DNA from: Globodera rostochiensis
Taxonomy: Eukaryota > Nematoda > Chromadorea > Rhabditida > Heteroderidae
Reading direction: 5' to 3'
DNA: 64,000 nucleotides
Assembly: GCA_018350325.1 (NCBI GenBank)
Contig: JAEVLN010000018.1
Location: 438,185-502,184, forward strand
Part shown: in pieces, positions 1 to 14,000 of the stretch
Layout of the letters: every line of letters starts with the position of its first letter
How positions within the stretch are numbered: position 1 is the first letter of the stretch
The notes under the pieces: model-generated
Databases searched by the model: none
What the model saw: the letters and a program-made list of their open reading frames with translations, nothing else
What the model was told of the DNA's origin: nothing
Program-made: the position numbers and the translations under genes

Positions 1-529
1 ATCAAAAATACAAATAATTTCGAACAAAATGTCAGAGTCTCAAACAGAGCTGGGCGAAATTTCGTTTCGTTTCGTTTCGTGTTTTTAGTTATTTTTTGGG
101 CGTTTCGTGTGCGGGATAAATCCCGCAAAATCCCGCAAATCCCGCATTTTAAATTTGCGGGATCCCGCGCGGGATTGCGGGATTTTTTCAAAAAAATCAA
201 AACACCTTTCACTGAACCGAATCGTTCAATTTTAGTATCATTTGAATGCTCTTATTTGTCTGAAACTACTTGTAACTAGAGCCGGGACCGGGGTTATAAC
301 CCGGGACCGGAACCGTGAAAGCCGGGATCGGAATTTTAACTTTTTAAAAACCGAGATTGGGATTAACAGGGATTGACAATGGGGGAATTTTTTTGTTCAA
401 ACATTTTTTTCGAAAATTACTTTATGAATAACGCAATAAAAAGTGGAAAACACACCCCTAAACGAATTTTTTTTTGGCTTGCCCCCCCCCCCCCCCCCCT
501 CCCCCCCCCCCCACCAAAAAAATTTTCTG

Positions 530-1060
530 GCTAGCCTTGGGGTCGGCGGTGCCGATAGGCGCCGCCGAGAAAATTTTGAAGATTTAACGATATTTGTTAA
601 GGGAATTGCACCCTAAATTAAAAAATACGGTAATTTTTTGAACCTTTTTAAGAATCGGGGGGGGGCAGGCGGTGCCGACCATGACCCCCCTCGGCTCACC
701 CCCCCTGGCTACGGGCATGGTCTTTTCTGGTAAATAGCCAACTCGCTACTTTTATCCCGACTCGTCGGGACAAAAGTAGCGAGTTGGGGAGTAGCGAGTT
801 GGCAGGTAGCGAGTTGGGTGTGATCCATCTTTTCTATGGTTTTGGGATTCGTCCAACCATAAAAAAAGAAAAATCCAAAAAGTAAAAAGATGCCAACAAA
901 ATTTGTAACGATTGAAAAAACGAAGAAGAAATTGTTTACTTTAGTACAAACACTCACTGAAAACTATTAAAATTAATTCGCACTGTAGGGGTTTGAACCC
1001 TCACCCTCAAATCTTACGGACAGCACCAGTACCACTTAGCCACACTATGTCTTGACTCAC
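530..1060 (-). repeat. tRNA-derived SINE-like unit, minus copy
   Basis: On the minus strand a tRNA-like head with a B-box (GGGTTCAAACCCC at 985-1000) precedes a tail containing the GC-rich palindrome GGCGGTGCCGATAGGCGCC (about 543-575) next to C-tracts. The order head, body, palindrome tail matches the other copies in the window. It is nested in the hAT-like element that spans it. Confidence 0.55.
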
Positions 1061-1384
1061 AACCAAAAATCCCACCCACTTGGTACTTTAATTTGAATGA
1101 TTTGGCAAAATGTCAAACCTAATTTTGAATAAATGACATTATTCACTAACAAAATGATCAATCCCGCAAATCCCGCACCTAAATTGCGGGATCCCGCTGC
1201 GGGATTTTTTTTTGAAATCTTTGCGGGAGCGGATTTGCGGGATTAATCCCGCAAAACGCAAAAAATGCGGGATTGCGGAGCGGGATCCCGCAAAATCCCG
1301 CGCGGGATCCGCTCCCGCGCCGCACTCTATTAAGGACCACGAAAAAGCACAAAGATTGAGTTTTTTTGATCAAAATCCCACTCA

Positions 1385-1765
1385 AGTGTTGGTGTAGTGG
1401 TGAGTGTTTTTGAGTTGTAGTTGACGCTGGGGTTCATATCCTCTACTGTGTAAATGATTTTTTCCTATTTTCTCTGAACATTTATGGCTATATATAAACA
1501 ATTATAAAAATTCTTTTAATTTTCCAATTTTTTAAGAACATTTAGATCACAATTCACAAGTTTTCATTTTATTTTGATTGGACAAAATCATAGACAAGAC
1601 CCTTTTGTTTTGCAACATTTGTAATTTTAGACCAATTTTCTTAACAAATCTTGTTTAATTTTTAAATTTTTGGCCTCCTCCCATTTCAAGAACAAAAATT
1701 ACCGTATTTTAAAATATTGGTTGAAAATCTTTTAACAAATTGAGTCAAAAATTCAAAATTTTCTC
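1385..1765 (+). repeat. tRNA-derived SINE-like unit
   Basis: The head has TGGTGTAGTGGTGAGTG (A-box-like) and GGTTCATATCC (B-box-like), followed by CTACTGTGTAAATGATTTTT. The tail is TTAACAAATTGAGTCAAAAATT followed by TTTTCTCGGCG, but the GC-rich palindrome is cut short. It lies inside the hAT-like element. Confidence 0.5.
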
Positions 1766-2059
1766 GGCGACGATGTTAAAAAACTTGTTTTCTTGAAAAA
1801 TCACAGAAATGCAGAAAACTAGAAAAATAATGCCCCAAAAATCAAACATAATTTTAAAAAAAAATTTATTTCGTTTCCGTTTCGTTTCGTGTTTCGTTAA
1901 TTGAAAACAAAAAAATTTTTCGTTTCGTTTCGTCGGAAAAAAAAATTTGAGTTTCGCCCAGCTCTGGTCTCAAACAGATTTCGGAATCATTGACAAAATA
2001 AAAATTAGTAAAATGAGATTTTTTGGGAAAATGCATTTTATTTTAGAAGAAAATGTCAG

Positions 2060-5000
2060 AACGGCGGCCGCTGCGAACAGCGACGCCATGGGCACACCGG
2101 AAACTTCAGCTCCAGCCGATGCCAATGCAGCAAAAATTTTACGGGTGTTAAAATTTAAAAAAGGCGCTTGGAAAATTGTGTTGTGCTCGAGACTGATTCG
2201 AGAATGTTTTTCCGAAAAAAAAAAATTTAAATTTTAAGATTTTGAATTTTTCGCGAGAGACAAAAAAGTGTTTGGCAAAACGGGTCTTCCCATATCGGCA
2301 TCGGTAATTAAGTAATGTTGACCGACAAAATCGAAAAAACCGGACTACAGGACCGGGATTACAAAAAGGACCCGAGTTGGATCCCGGGACGGGCGAGATA
2401 TCGTTAAACTCCCGGTCTCGGTATAGTCTCGGTAGCCTAAAAGCCCCGAAATATGAGGCCGTAAAATCCCAAAGGGATCCCGGTCACGGTCAGTCATCAG
2501 TAATTATCGATTTTTGTAACTTACCGTCTGCCCCTGAAAAGAATTGCTGTGCGCCCATACTGTAATACCAAATTTGTGAATGTACGGTATATTGATTAAC
2601 TCAATGCCCTTAAGGTACCTGGTGTGAACGGACGCTGAGGCATGACGACGTTTTGGGCAAAAATGTGACGTCACCGCCGACCGATTTCTGTTCACCTAAT
2701 CCATGCTTAAATGATGGCAAATGTTTGACAAAAGAAAATGGTCAAATATTTGAAAAAAATAAACAAAATAAATAAAATTAAAATTCCAGGTCCCCTCTGT
2801 GAGTGCCCGGTTGGCCGATTTGCCGGTGCGCAATGTCAGCTGAAGTGCCATTGTTCGCCCGGCGAATTGTGTGCCGAATCTGAGGTGCAGCGCGGCATCG
2901 CTGAATGCTTCCAAGTAGGAATTCAATGAAATTAAAAATGTTTTTTTTTAATTTGGAAGATTTTTCGAATTAGCATTAGTAAATATTATTGTTTTTAGAC
3001 AAATTTTTATTTTCATTTATACAATAATTAATTGTTTTATATTAATAATAATTTATAAAATTTTCTAATCTTTGCTTAACTTCCCGAGAATGTGCCTTCT
3101 CCCCTTGGGGGTTAAACAAATAAAAAAATTTTTCCTAAAGATTTTCCCTACAAGAATGATCGGTCCCCTAATTAGCAGAACCAAACACCCTTAACTCCAT
3201 CACCCCAAACCCAACAAACTTTGACTTCTACGCTTCCACCACCTTCGGCAACGGACAGTCAGACTGAATCGGGGGATGATCAGGAAGAAGATGAAGCTGA
3301 TCAGGAGGACATTGTGGACGAAAATTTCGATACTTTTGTCGGATGGTCCAATGAAACGGTACTTCTTTCTCAACTTACGGCTGCTCCGACATTTTTCATA
3401 GAATATTTAACCAATCAAAGCTCACCAATTGGGCACTCAATCAAATCCTGATCACTAACTGATTGGACTTTAGAGAATAGGGATGTGATCCCATAATACA
3501 AACTCTTTCAACGCGAACATTTGAGTCTGACCAGAAAATTTGCCCGCATTTTCAGACAGTGTCCAACTGTACGGCATGTGCTAATGGAGCCAAATGTGTT
3601 CGCATTGCTGACAGAATTCGATGTTTGTGCGGTGCCGATTATGCCGGAGCTCAATGTGACGTCAAAAAGCCGGTGGATCAAAAATTTCTGTGTTTATTTT
3701 TATTTCGCAAAATTTTTATCCAAAAAATGTACATAAAGCCTTAGAAAGGCGTGAATATGCAGATTTTTCTGGGGTTGGAAAATGTTTTATGTTCTATTTA
3801 AGCTTTGCGACTCATTGATGTGCCATAAGCCGGGCGAATTGTGCCAGCCGGTGAGGGGTGTGCCGGGCAAGAAGGATGAAGCTCGATGCGAATGCCCGCC
3901 GGGGATGGGAGGCAAAAAGTGGGCCTTTCGGATTTTCCGTTTTTTTTTTTTGGCATTCTTGAACTGAGTCGCGCTTTTTTGAGAGACTAAAGAAGTTTTA
4001 GAGATTGAATTTTAGATAATTTTAAATTCAGAACTTAATCCGTTCGAGACTCTTGAGTTGAGAGAACCGCTGCCCTAAGAAATACCGAAGCCTAAGCAAA
4101 AGACGAAATACCGAAAAAAATTAAAAAATTAAAAGTCGACAAAAAGTTTTTGTTAGCTGTACAAGGGCGTAGAACCTGAATCTGACCTCCATTTCGAACC
4201 CCGTACCCGGATTCGAACAAATTTTCAAAATTTCAAAAAATTTCTAAAATCAATTTTGGGGCTCAAAATCGATCAAGAAGCATGAATTCGGGTCCGGGAT
4301 TCTGAATTGGGCGAAGTGGAGGTTTGATTCGGATTCTACGGCCTAGAAATCCCTAAAAAACTTTTTTGAATTCCGAAAATTTGTTTGAATTACTCTCCGG
4401 TTTAGATGTTCTCTTCCGAACACGATGGGCTTCACGAATGTCTCTGTTGTGCTGCTCCAATCTGCGCGCAACAAAAATTACTTTTTGACCTTCGGATTTC
4501 GGTGCAATTTTTTTTAAAATTAATTTTTTAATTATTTTAAGGACAACTTTGCCTACTGTACATTTGGCCAGCGGGGAAAATTTACTCGGACAAATTGAGT
4601 GTGTCAGAACTAAGAAATTATTTGAATTCCTGTTTTTTATTAATAAAAATAAATTAATTTTAATTTTTCTTTTAATAAATTTATCTTCAATTTAAATGGA
4701 ATTGTAATTTTTCGATTAAGGTATACCCTCCGACTCCAAGACGGCATTGTCCAGCTTCGAGTCGACACCAACGGCACCGAGCAGTTCACCGAATTGGAAG
4801 TGCCAATTCGTGTCAACGACGACGACTGGTACCAGCTGACGCTGTGGTCAACGCGCAAACGTGGCACTGCTTTTGAACTATGGCACCCGGAAAGTGGGAA
4901 ATTTACAAAAATTAATTTTGCGACATTTAAATTAAAATTCCAGCCGGCTTTTTGCTTGCTCGGCATCTGCTGAGTTCGGGCCAAAAACTTGCAAATGTTT

Positions 5001-8000
5001 GGACGACACGGTGAATTTCAAAGTTTATTAATTTAATTTTTCAATTTTTTTATATTACCGCAAAATAGAAAAAAATTCTTAATATGTTTTTGTTCTAAAT
5101 TTTGAATTTTTAAAAAATTAATTAAAAGTAAAAAAGTTTTTCTAGCGAATTTCAACTTTTTTTAAATTTAAATTTTCAATTTTTTCAAATAACTACAATA
5201 ATATTAAAATTTTGATATTTCTTTTTATAAATATTTTACCAATTTATAAATATTTTTACAAACAAAGGCTTGGCCAACAGCGTGGTGACAATGCGCCTTT
5301 CATCGGTTGCATGAGAGCTGTGGCACTGAACGGTGCTGAACCGATCAGAGACGATGATCAGTGAGTGCATTTTATTGAACCATTTTTTGAAGATCCATTG
5401 AGCCTAATTTAAGTATGCTTTTTTGAGAAGGCGTCGTTGGGTTATTTTGACCAATTTTTCCTTTTTTATTCCTATGACCGCCGCCCGCAATTTCAGAGGC
5501 CGTGCCATTAATGTCCAGTCGGGCTGTCATCGCCATGAGCAATGTTCATCAACAGTGTCGTCGTTGGACATGACGGCACCGTGTGCCAACGGCGGTGTTT
5601 GCTTGGACTTGTGGGACAAATTCGTGTGCCGATGCCCGAGGCCATTTTTGCCGCCCCGGTGTGTGGAACAGCCACAGGAAGCGACCTTCGGCCATGGCGG
5701 CCAGCCGTCCAATTGTCTCGTAGGGATTTGGACAATATTTGTTTAATTTACTATTACCTTTTTGAATTGTTATTTTTTATTATAGAATGAGTATGCATAT
5801 TTTATAATTTAAAACCTTTATTTTATTTATTTTTTAGTGTTTTTAATTTTATAAAAAATTGTTTTGTTTTTAGTATGCATTGAGTTCGGACGACAAATCC
5901 TCGGTGGCAGAGAGAACGCACACTAGTGTGAGAGTATTATTTTAAATTAAATTTAATTTTATAAATTTTATTTTTTTGCCAGTTTCTGCTCCGTACCTCT
6001 GACCACCGTGGTGGGGGTTCAACGCCAACGTTAGCAATGCCATTGGTTTACCTTGGCGAATCGGCAGGCACCAATGCCGAGCCGGACACCAGCACATTCT
6101 TGGCCGTCGAGTTGCGCAACGGAGTGCCACGACTGAACGCTCGGCTAGGCGGAAAACAGGCTAATACATCTTTTTTTTAAATAATATTTAAATATTGTTA
6201 TACGTTAATTAGGGTAATTCTGGACGGGATTTCTCGGGGTTTTCAGGTTCCGGTTCCGATATTTAAAAAACCGGAGTCACGGGTCCCGCCCGGCCTCCCG
6301 GAAAGTCCCAGTTTTTTTTTGAAAAGGTCCCGTACTATGTACCCTACCTTAAATATATTCTGTTTGAAAACAAAATGAAAAAATCTCATTTTTAATTTCT
6401 ATGCAGGTCTATTCCGTTAATGCCACGGAGAGAGTGGACGATGGCAAAGTGCACTTGGTGGAGTTGGACAGGGTGGGCAATCTGATCAAATTAAAGGTCG
6501 ACGACGGCAAATGTGTGTTGAAAAAATATTTATTTTATTTGATTATTGATATATAAATATATTTTTACAGAAACTTAAACAAAATTTAATTTAATTTTTA
6601 TTATATTTTTATAACCGGTTAAAATATTGCCATGATAACAAATGCAGGGCATTCTGTTCGAATTGCGCGTTCATTTGAACATCCGCTGCTTGCTGATCAG
6701 CTTTTTGTTGGTGCACTGCCATCGTCAAATTTGCCAATCGCCGCATTTGTCACCGGCAACATGTCCGACCAATATTTTAAGGGCACTTTGCAGGTGGTTT
6801 TTTAAAGGCTTTCCAAAAATTATTTCTCCAATTTTCAAGGACCTTCGTATCAACGACCGTTTAGTGCCATTCTTTAACCATTTGGAGGACAAATTGTTGC
6901 CGCGAGTGCCATTGTTTGGGCACAAGTTGGCCGATCAAAATTTACTTCAGGCACATTTAACCAAAAAAAAATTATATAATATAATTAGTAGAGCCCGGTC
7001 GAGACGAGATCTCGTCTCGAGGATCTCGAAAAATCTCGACTTCGAGATCTCGCTCGACAAAAAATGAGCTTCTCGAGATTTTTCGAGACCGAGATTTTTT
7101 TGAGAATCTCGACTCGAGATCTCGCTCGAAGGAAGCTCGAGATTCTCGATCTCGAGCCCAAACATTTTTCATGAAAACACTGCTTTTTTAAACAAAGATT
7201 GCCGTTTTTGTAAAATTTTGCCTTACCGGACCTCTCCTACTCCTAAAAAGCTTCAAAAAATTACCGAATTTTTAAAAATTTTGGTTGCAAATTCCTTAAC
7301 AAATTAGGCAAAAATTCAAAATTTTCTCGGCGGCGCCTATCGGCACCGCCGACCCCCCCCCCCCCAAATTCTCAAAAAGTGACAAAATTAAAAATTAATT
7401 TCAAATTTTGAATTTTCCGTGCATCTTTGGATCAGGATTTCCGGGTCTCGGACATTTTTTTTGGATCCGTCTACATCACTGAAGAGTTATAAATTATGTA
7501 TGCGAAATCATTTCTTTCGGCTCACTAAACTCACCAAGTGCAAAAATGGCTTTTAAAGACCAATTGAAAGACGAAAGCTACTATAAGAAAAATTGTGCTA
7601 GAGAAGGCATAAGCTTTTTCCTTGCGCTTGGTTGAAAATTATTTTTTTTCGATAAATAAAATAACACCAAAAAATTTTCATCAAAAAAATCTCGAATCTC
7701 GACTGTTTCGGCTCGAGATTTTTCGAGACCGAGATTTTTTCGAGATCTCGACCTCGAGATCTCGCTCGACGAAAAATGAGCTTCTCGAGATTTTTTCGAG
7801 AATCTCGACTCGAGATCTCGCTCGAAGCTCAAGTCCGGGCTCTAATAATTAGTATAACAATTTTTAAAATTAATTTTTAATTTTCCAGGGCACAGTTTCG
7901 GACGACGTCTGCGCAACGCATTCGAGCCAAAAACCGTGCGGAGCGCATGGCACATGCGTGAACACCTTCAACAACTTTGAGTGTCGGTGCACCAGCGGAT

Positions 8001-11000
8001 GGATGGTGAGTCTAGTAGAGCAGCAGGTGGTTGCGCCACAGGTTGAAAAAAATGTCGTCCCCGGGGGGGGGGGGTTTAACTTTCCGACTTTTTGGTTTTG
8101 AAAATTTATTTATTTAAAAATTTTTTAGGGCCTTCGATGCAAACAGCGTGACTTTTGTGGAAACTCGACAAATGGCACCACCAAATTTTGCCCCGAAGGC
8201 ACAGAATGCCAAAATGTGCAAGGTGGCTTTGTGTGTACATCAACTGCCAGGTCCTGAGAGCGGATAGAGTTTTTCATTAAATAATCTAATTATTTGTATT
8301 TAAATTGTTTTAGTTTATTCACAAGCAGTTCACTTCGGTACACAATTCGTCAACTAAGTGAAGGGGTCGACAAGTCTAAAATTGGCAATTTCACTTTGGA
8401 AATAAGGACTCGAACTCGCAATGGACACCTGCTGAAATTGGTAAAAATGTTTAAATTTTAATTATATTATCATTATTCATTTTTAAAATACTTATTTAGC
8501 AATCTTCCAACTATTCATTGATCCTCCAATTGAAAAATGGTGTCCTCCAATTGTCAAGCGGAAATGCAAATTTTACTTCAACAGAACATAATTCAACCTC
8601 AAATATAACAGACGGTCAATGGCATCGGTTGATGATTAGGTAAACCAGAAAGAATAATTTTTAACAATTTAAAAATTATATTATATAGTTTATTTCATTC
8701 TAAATTTAATTTTATGATTTACAAAGTTGAAAGAAGTCATTTTTAAACTTTTTTAAGACAAAATTCCAAAGGGAATTCCATCATTTTGTTCATCGACAAT
8801 GTTGTGATGCGCCTTGGCAATGCATTAAATTTCTCTTTGGCACATTTTGCGACGGACAAACTGGCACGGATCAGTTTTGGCAGAATGCCAGAACAAGACG
8901 GGTTTAAGGTGTGCGTTTGAATAGAGGCGGTTTTTCGAAACTTTGGCATTATAATCGACAAAAATGCCAATTTACCAATCCTAAAAAATTGTCGAATGAG
9001 TTTTTAACTCTTTCCACATTTTCAAAGCAAAATCTAAGTGATTGAATTGCTTCCCTAAATTTAAAGAACTCTTAAATGCAAGAAAAGTGCCAAAAACGCG
9101 GTTTATCTTGAAGTTTGTATTATTAAACTTAAATGAAAATTTTGTATAAATTCTTATTTTATTTCATTCAAATTTAAGGGCTGTCTTCGCAATGTTCGTC
9201 TTTCCCCTTTTCCGCCTCTCATTTTTTATCCACCACAAAAAGTGCCAAAAATTGTTGAAGCCATGGCATCGGCACAAATCACTCATTTTGAGCTTCAACA
9301 CCATGAAAATGTTGTGCCGAACGGCTGTCAATCGTCAAATGTTTGGTAGTGTTTTGTGCTGCAAGCATTAACAATTTCATTTGATTGCACGAAAACTTAT
9401 ATTATTCAAATTTTATGCTAACATCTCTTTACATTGCGAATGGCATTAAATTTAAAAACAAATTTTAGTGCCAAAAATCCTTGCCTTAATGGTGGCACAT
9501 GTGAAGATCAATGGAATGCGATGCGCTGTCAATGTGCACGCGGCTTTGCGGGTGAAAATTGCGAGCTCAATCAGAACGAGTGCGAGTTGCGTGGCGGGCA
9601 CGCTGTGTGTGCACCGAATGGGAAGTGTGTGGACGCGCCCAACGGCTTCCGATGTGTTTGTGCCAACGGCTTTTCGGGCCCAAAATGTTCAGATGCCAAC
9701 GAATTGTGCCGACCCGGAACATGCCAAAATGGGGGTGGGGGTACAGCAGCCCTAATTAAAGCTGAACAATTAAAATTTTTCAAAGAAAAATGTCGTACAG
9801 TCAATGGGACGACGACGGAATGCGAGTGCGGGCCAAAGCACATTGGTGCATGGTGCCAATTGGATGCTGGCATCAAATGTTCGGAGGAGCCGTGCCAAAA
9901 CGAAGGCCGCTGCTTCCAGTCGGCCCATGTAAAACAGCAACAAATTATTACCTTATTTTTTTGTTGTTGTTATTTTCAGGGCCAGGTTGGCTGCTGGTGT
10001 AAGCCCGGCTTCACGGGACCATTGTGCGAACTCCGAGTGGACCCGTGCAGGTGGTGTCAAAATATTGGAAATTTAACAACAACAAAAAAAGGCTTGGCGC
10101 GCAAGTCCCATTTTAAAATATTTTCATAAAGGGTAAAATTTGCAAATAAATTGATCAAATAGAAAATGTATTTGTTCAATTAATATAAATCACAATTTAT
10201 GCTTACCTTTTTAATTAGGAATGGTAATAATTGAATCATTTTATTTGAAATTTGCCGATTTTAAATCGTATATTTAATTGTTATTTTTCCCCAGGACCCA
10301 GCCTTGTGCCAACGGTGGCAAATGCGTGCCGGTGGCATTGAGTCCATCCAATGCCAACAACAGCACAACTACAACCGCACCTTCGTTCCACTGCGAATGC
10401 GCGCGCGAGTTTGAGGGCACGCTGTGCGAGCGGTTGGCGGACGCGTGCGCACGCATCGGGGCGCGCGAACCATGCGGACGGCATGGAAAATGCGAGAACA
10501 TTTGGGGAGGGCATCGGTAGTAGACTAAAATTCAAATTAGACATTTTTAGTTTTTTAAAATATATTTTTTTAATTGCACATTTTTTCAAGCTGTACTTGC
10601 GACCGAGGCTGGCGAGGTCGCGACTGTTCTGTTCGCGTTGACAAATGCGCGGAGGAGGCGCCGTGCGTCAACGGCGGCACGTGCGTTGATCAACAAAATG
10701 GCACCGACGCCGACTTCCGATGCCAATGCCCTCCATTCTATCGGGGCGACCGGTAAATTAAAATAAATTTAATTTTGAAAAAACCTCTCTCCCAATTCCC
10801 GATGCGAGTTGGCAGGCGCGTGCGCGGACAGTCCCTGTCAGAATGGTGGCAACTGTGTACAGCTTGCAGAAGGCGAGACCTACGCGTGCAGATGCGCGCG
10901 CGGCTTCCGTGGTAAGCGCTGCGAGCAGCGCGTCGACGTGTGCAGCGAGCAGGAGCCATGCCAGAATGGCGGCACGTGCGTGCCGCTGCAGCAATCCGAT

Positions 11001-14000
11001 GACTTCCGTTGCGCGTGCATTGCCGGCTTCACCGGTACCTTACAGTGTTTTCCTGTTCCAGCTTGGCCTGTTCTGTTCCTGTTCCTGTTCCTGTTCCTGT
11101 TCTATTCTAGAATTTAGAACAGCACAGGAACAGGAACAGATTCAAAATCCTTGGAACAGGAACAGAACAGGAACAGAACAGGCCAAGCTAGAACAGGGTA
11201 AAAATTGAAGAATTGAACTTGATTGAGTAATATATTTGAAATTTTCCAATGATTCATTATGATTTCACGTGGCGCAGTGGTTAAACTGTGTGCCTTGATT
11301 TAATTTTGTCTAAGGTTCAACTTTTCCTAGTGAAATTCTTTTTTATTCTTTATACTTATACTTTACTCCCTGGTGTGGTGTAATGGTGAGTGATATGTGA
11401 TGCCTGGGGCTGTGGGTTCGAACCCCCTACTTTGTAAATGATTTTTTTTTTCTCTTTACGAACTTTGATGGTAATTAAAAATATTTTAGATTTAAATTTT
11501 TTGAAGACATAAAAATTTTTTATTTGTTTCATTAAACTTGAGAAAAAATCATAGGGGTACCCTTTTGTTTTTAAAAATCAAGACCATTTTTTTAACAATT
11601 CCATCAAAATCTTCAAAAAATGGTTGCAAATCCCTTAACAAATTAAGTCAAAAATTCAAAATTTTCTCGGCGGCGCCTATCGGCACCGCCGATCCCCCCC
11701 TGATGTAAAGCAGAGTTCTCAAAAAATTTTGAATTAGGGCTGCTCCCCATTCTCAAAATTGGGTCGCCCCCGACTCTCGACATGACCAACCCCAACCTTT
11801 TTTTCCCGCCCCAAGGGGTCGGGAACAAACCTATTTTAAACCTAAATTAAAAAATTTTGGTAAAAGTCTAGGATTTTTGGGAGTCAATTCTCGAGTCTCG
11901 GGGGCAACTCTTGTTAAAGTTAGGTCTCGAGCATCACTAGGAAGTGATGAACACTTTGACCAATGAATCATCGATTAAAATTTCAGACTGAATTTCACTC
12001 GGAAAATTTTAAATTTGGAACAGTCTAAGAACAGTTTACTCTGTTCTGTTCCTGTTCTGTTCCTGTTCCTGTTCTGTTCTCGAGGTCGGAACAGAACAGG
12101 AACAGAACAGACAGGCTGTTCTAAGATTTTAGAACAGAACAGGAACAGGAACAGGTTCAAAATTGTTGGAACAGGAAAACACTGGTACCTTATGTGCTGG
12201 GGAATACACATAAATACAGTACAATTAAAATTAATAATAATAATCCCGCCATAATTTACCGTAATCTCGGGTACAGTATCCCCCTCCATTATAAATTCGA
12301 TTTACCGAACCTTCTTCTCGTATTCACAGGCAAAAAGTGCGAAGTGGACATTGATGAATGTGCCGCAAAGCCGTGCCTGCATGGAGGCCGTTGTTTTGAG
12401 CGCGTGAACAGTTTCGAGTGTGACTGTCATGGCACGGGCTATAAAGTGGGTTATTTATTTAAAACCATTTTTATTAGAAAATTTCGCGAAAATACAAAAA
12501 CAAAATCCAAAATTTGCCCAAAAAAAATTTGTTCAGGGTCTTCGATGTGAACAAGACGTTGACGAGTGTGCTGCTGCTGCTGCAAATGCTGTTCCACAAC
12601 ATTGTGTGAACGGGGTGTGCACAAACTCGGACGGCGACTACCATTGCGAGTGCAGGCCAGGCAAGTATAATAGGAGGTAGGGTAGGTGCCGGTGGGGGAT
12701 CCCCGGTCAAACCGGGGACAGGGATACTTGGGGCGGACAAACCGGGGATCCCCGTTTTCGGGGATGGGCAAACCGGGGAACGTGGATGAGAATGGCCGGG
12801 GATCCCCGGTTTTCCCCGCCGCGCTCCTACCCTAATAGAAGGAGAGAGTGTTGTAAAAAAGTGAAATTGTGTTAAGAGAAAAAAAGTAAGTCTAAAAAAT
12901 AGCGAGGTAGTTGCCTTTTTACCGTTTAGAGGTTTTGAAAAGTAAAAAGTGGGGACTTTTAATACATTCCATAAATCCTCTTTTAATCCCCATGGGGATT
13001 ATTTTTCAACCTACTCAGAGAGTGGGGGATTATTAGAGGTTGGGGGATTATTAGAGCATGGGGATTAAAAGAGGATTTACGGTAATTGTTCCAGGTTACA
13101 TCGGCAAACGCTGCCACATGGCGAACCCGTGCGTGCCGAACCCGTTGACGAACCGCACGCGGCACAACTGCGCTCATGGGCGATGCGTACGGCCTCGCGT
13201 GCAGCAGGCGGCCAGAGGTGAAGAGGTGAGGAAAAACTTGTTTTTGTTTGTTTTCCAAATGGAAGTTTTAAAAAGCCATTTACCAAGTTTTTAGCATTTA
13301 TTTTACCCTTTTCCACTTGTTGACCCCGTATCTTTTCACTTTTTGTAATTTTATGGTATTAAAGAAAGCTTTCAGTTTGTTCAACATGAGTGTGAGTGCG
13401 CGGAAGGGTTCACCGGCGAGCTGTGCATGCATTTAGTGAGTGAATGTTTTTGAAAATATCGCTAATTATGGCAATAAAAAAGATCAATTTGACAAAATTT
13501 TGTCCATATTTTTTGATTCAGGTGGAGCCACAGCATCAACTGTCCCTCTCCAACTTTATCGGTGCTGGCGTTGTGGTGATTGTGCTGTGCATTTGCCTGG
13601 GCGCACTGTTGTACTTCTTTGCCGTCTGTGCACGCCGAAAACGCGCTTTCCAGGGCACATACAGGTATGGTGAATTTGAATTAGGGCTTTTAGTCTTGAT
13701 GCAGGAAAATTTGATCCCAACCTTAGAGACACCTTGACCCAGGGATGCCGAGAGTCTCGGTAACGGATCTCAACTAAATTTTAGGCCCAGGGATGTCGAG
13801 AGTCTCGGTAACAGATCTCAACTAAATTTTAAGTCTCGAATATCTCAACTCGACATCTTTAATAACGACAACTCCCCCCTCCCCCCCCCCCCCCCGATAT
13901 CCGACCTTTGACCCCCGCCCCCGCCTGAAGGAAGGGACTCCATTTTTTGAAATATATTTTTTAATTTAGACAACAATTTTTTTCTGCTGTGATTTAATTT

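Larger units (their letters stand above)
45..1966. mobile_element. hAT-like composite element, TTTCG family
   Basis: The inverted ends read CAGAGCTGGGCGAAA and its complement. They are flanked by a perfect 8-bp duplication, GTCTCAAA (37-44 and 1967-1974). The subterminal DNA is a run of TTTCG words. Inside are a minus-strand SINE-like unit (about 530-1060), a plus-strand one (from about 1385), a truncated palindromic end starting TAGAGCCGGGACC at about 279, and a cluster of GCGGGAT/ATCCCGC words (1160-1325). No transposase reading frame is present, so it depends on another element for movement. It lies in the first visible intron of the Crumbs gene. Confidence 0.85.

Noticed and set aside
482..512. 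Long C-tracts (also near 37876 and 41099) as assembly gaps or quadruplex signals
   Set aside because: They recur at the same place in the SINE-like tails. Their exact length may be unreliable, but their presence is explained.
2340..2490. CCCGGTCTCGG-rich segment in a Crumbs intron as a full element
   Set aside because: The words resemble the CCCGGGACC family, but no inverted ends or duplication could be placed.
6642..7067. 141-codon plus-strand frame near the second laminin-G domain
   Set aside because: It reads through two introns in the wrong frame; the spliced model gives conserved laminin-G sequence.
9735..9785. 51-bp in-frame segment as coding sequence
   Set aside because: It lacks stops, but it is AT-rich, starts GT, ends CAAAG and would break an EGF between GG and the next cysteine. 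An intron is more likely, though retention is possible.
11043..11198. CCTGTTCCTGTTCC run as a simple microsatellite
   Set aside because: The run switches to its complement within the same segment and ends exactly at the inverted repeat and target duplication, so it is the element's end.
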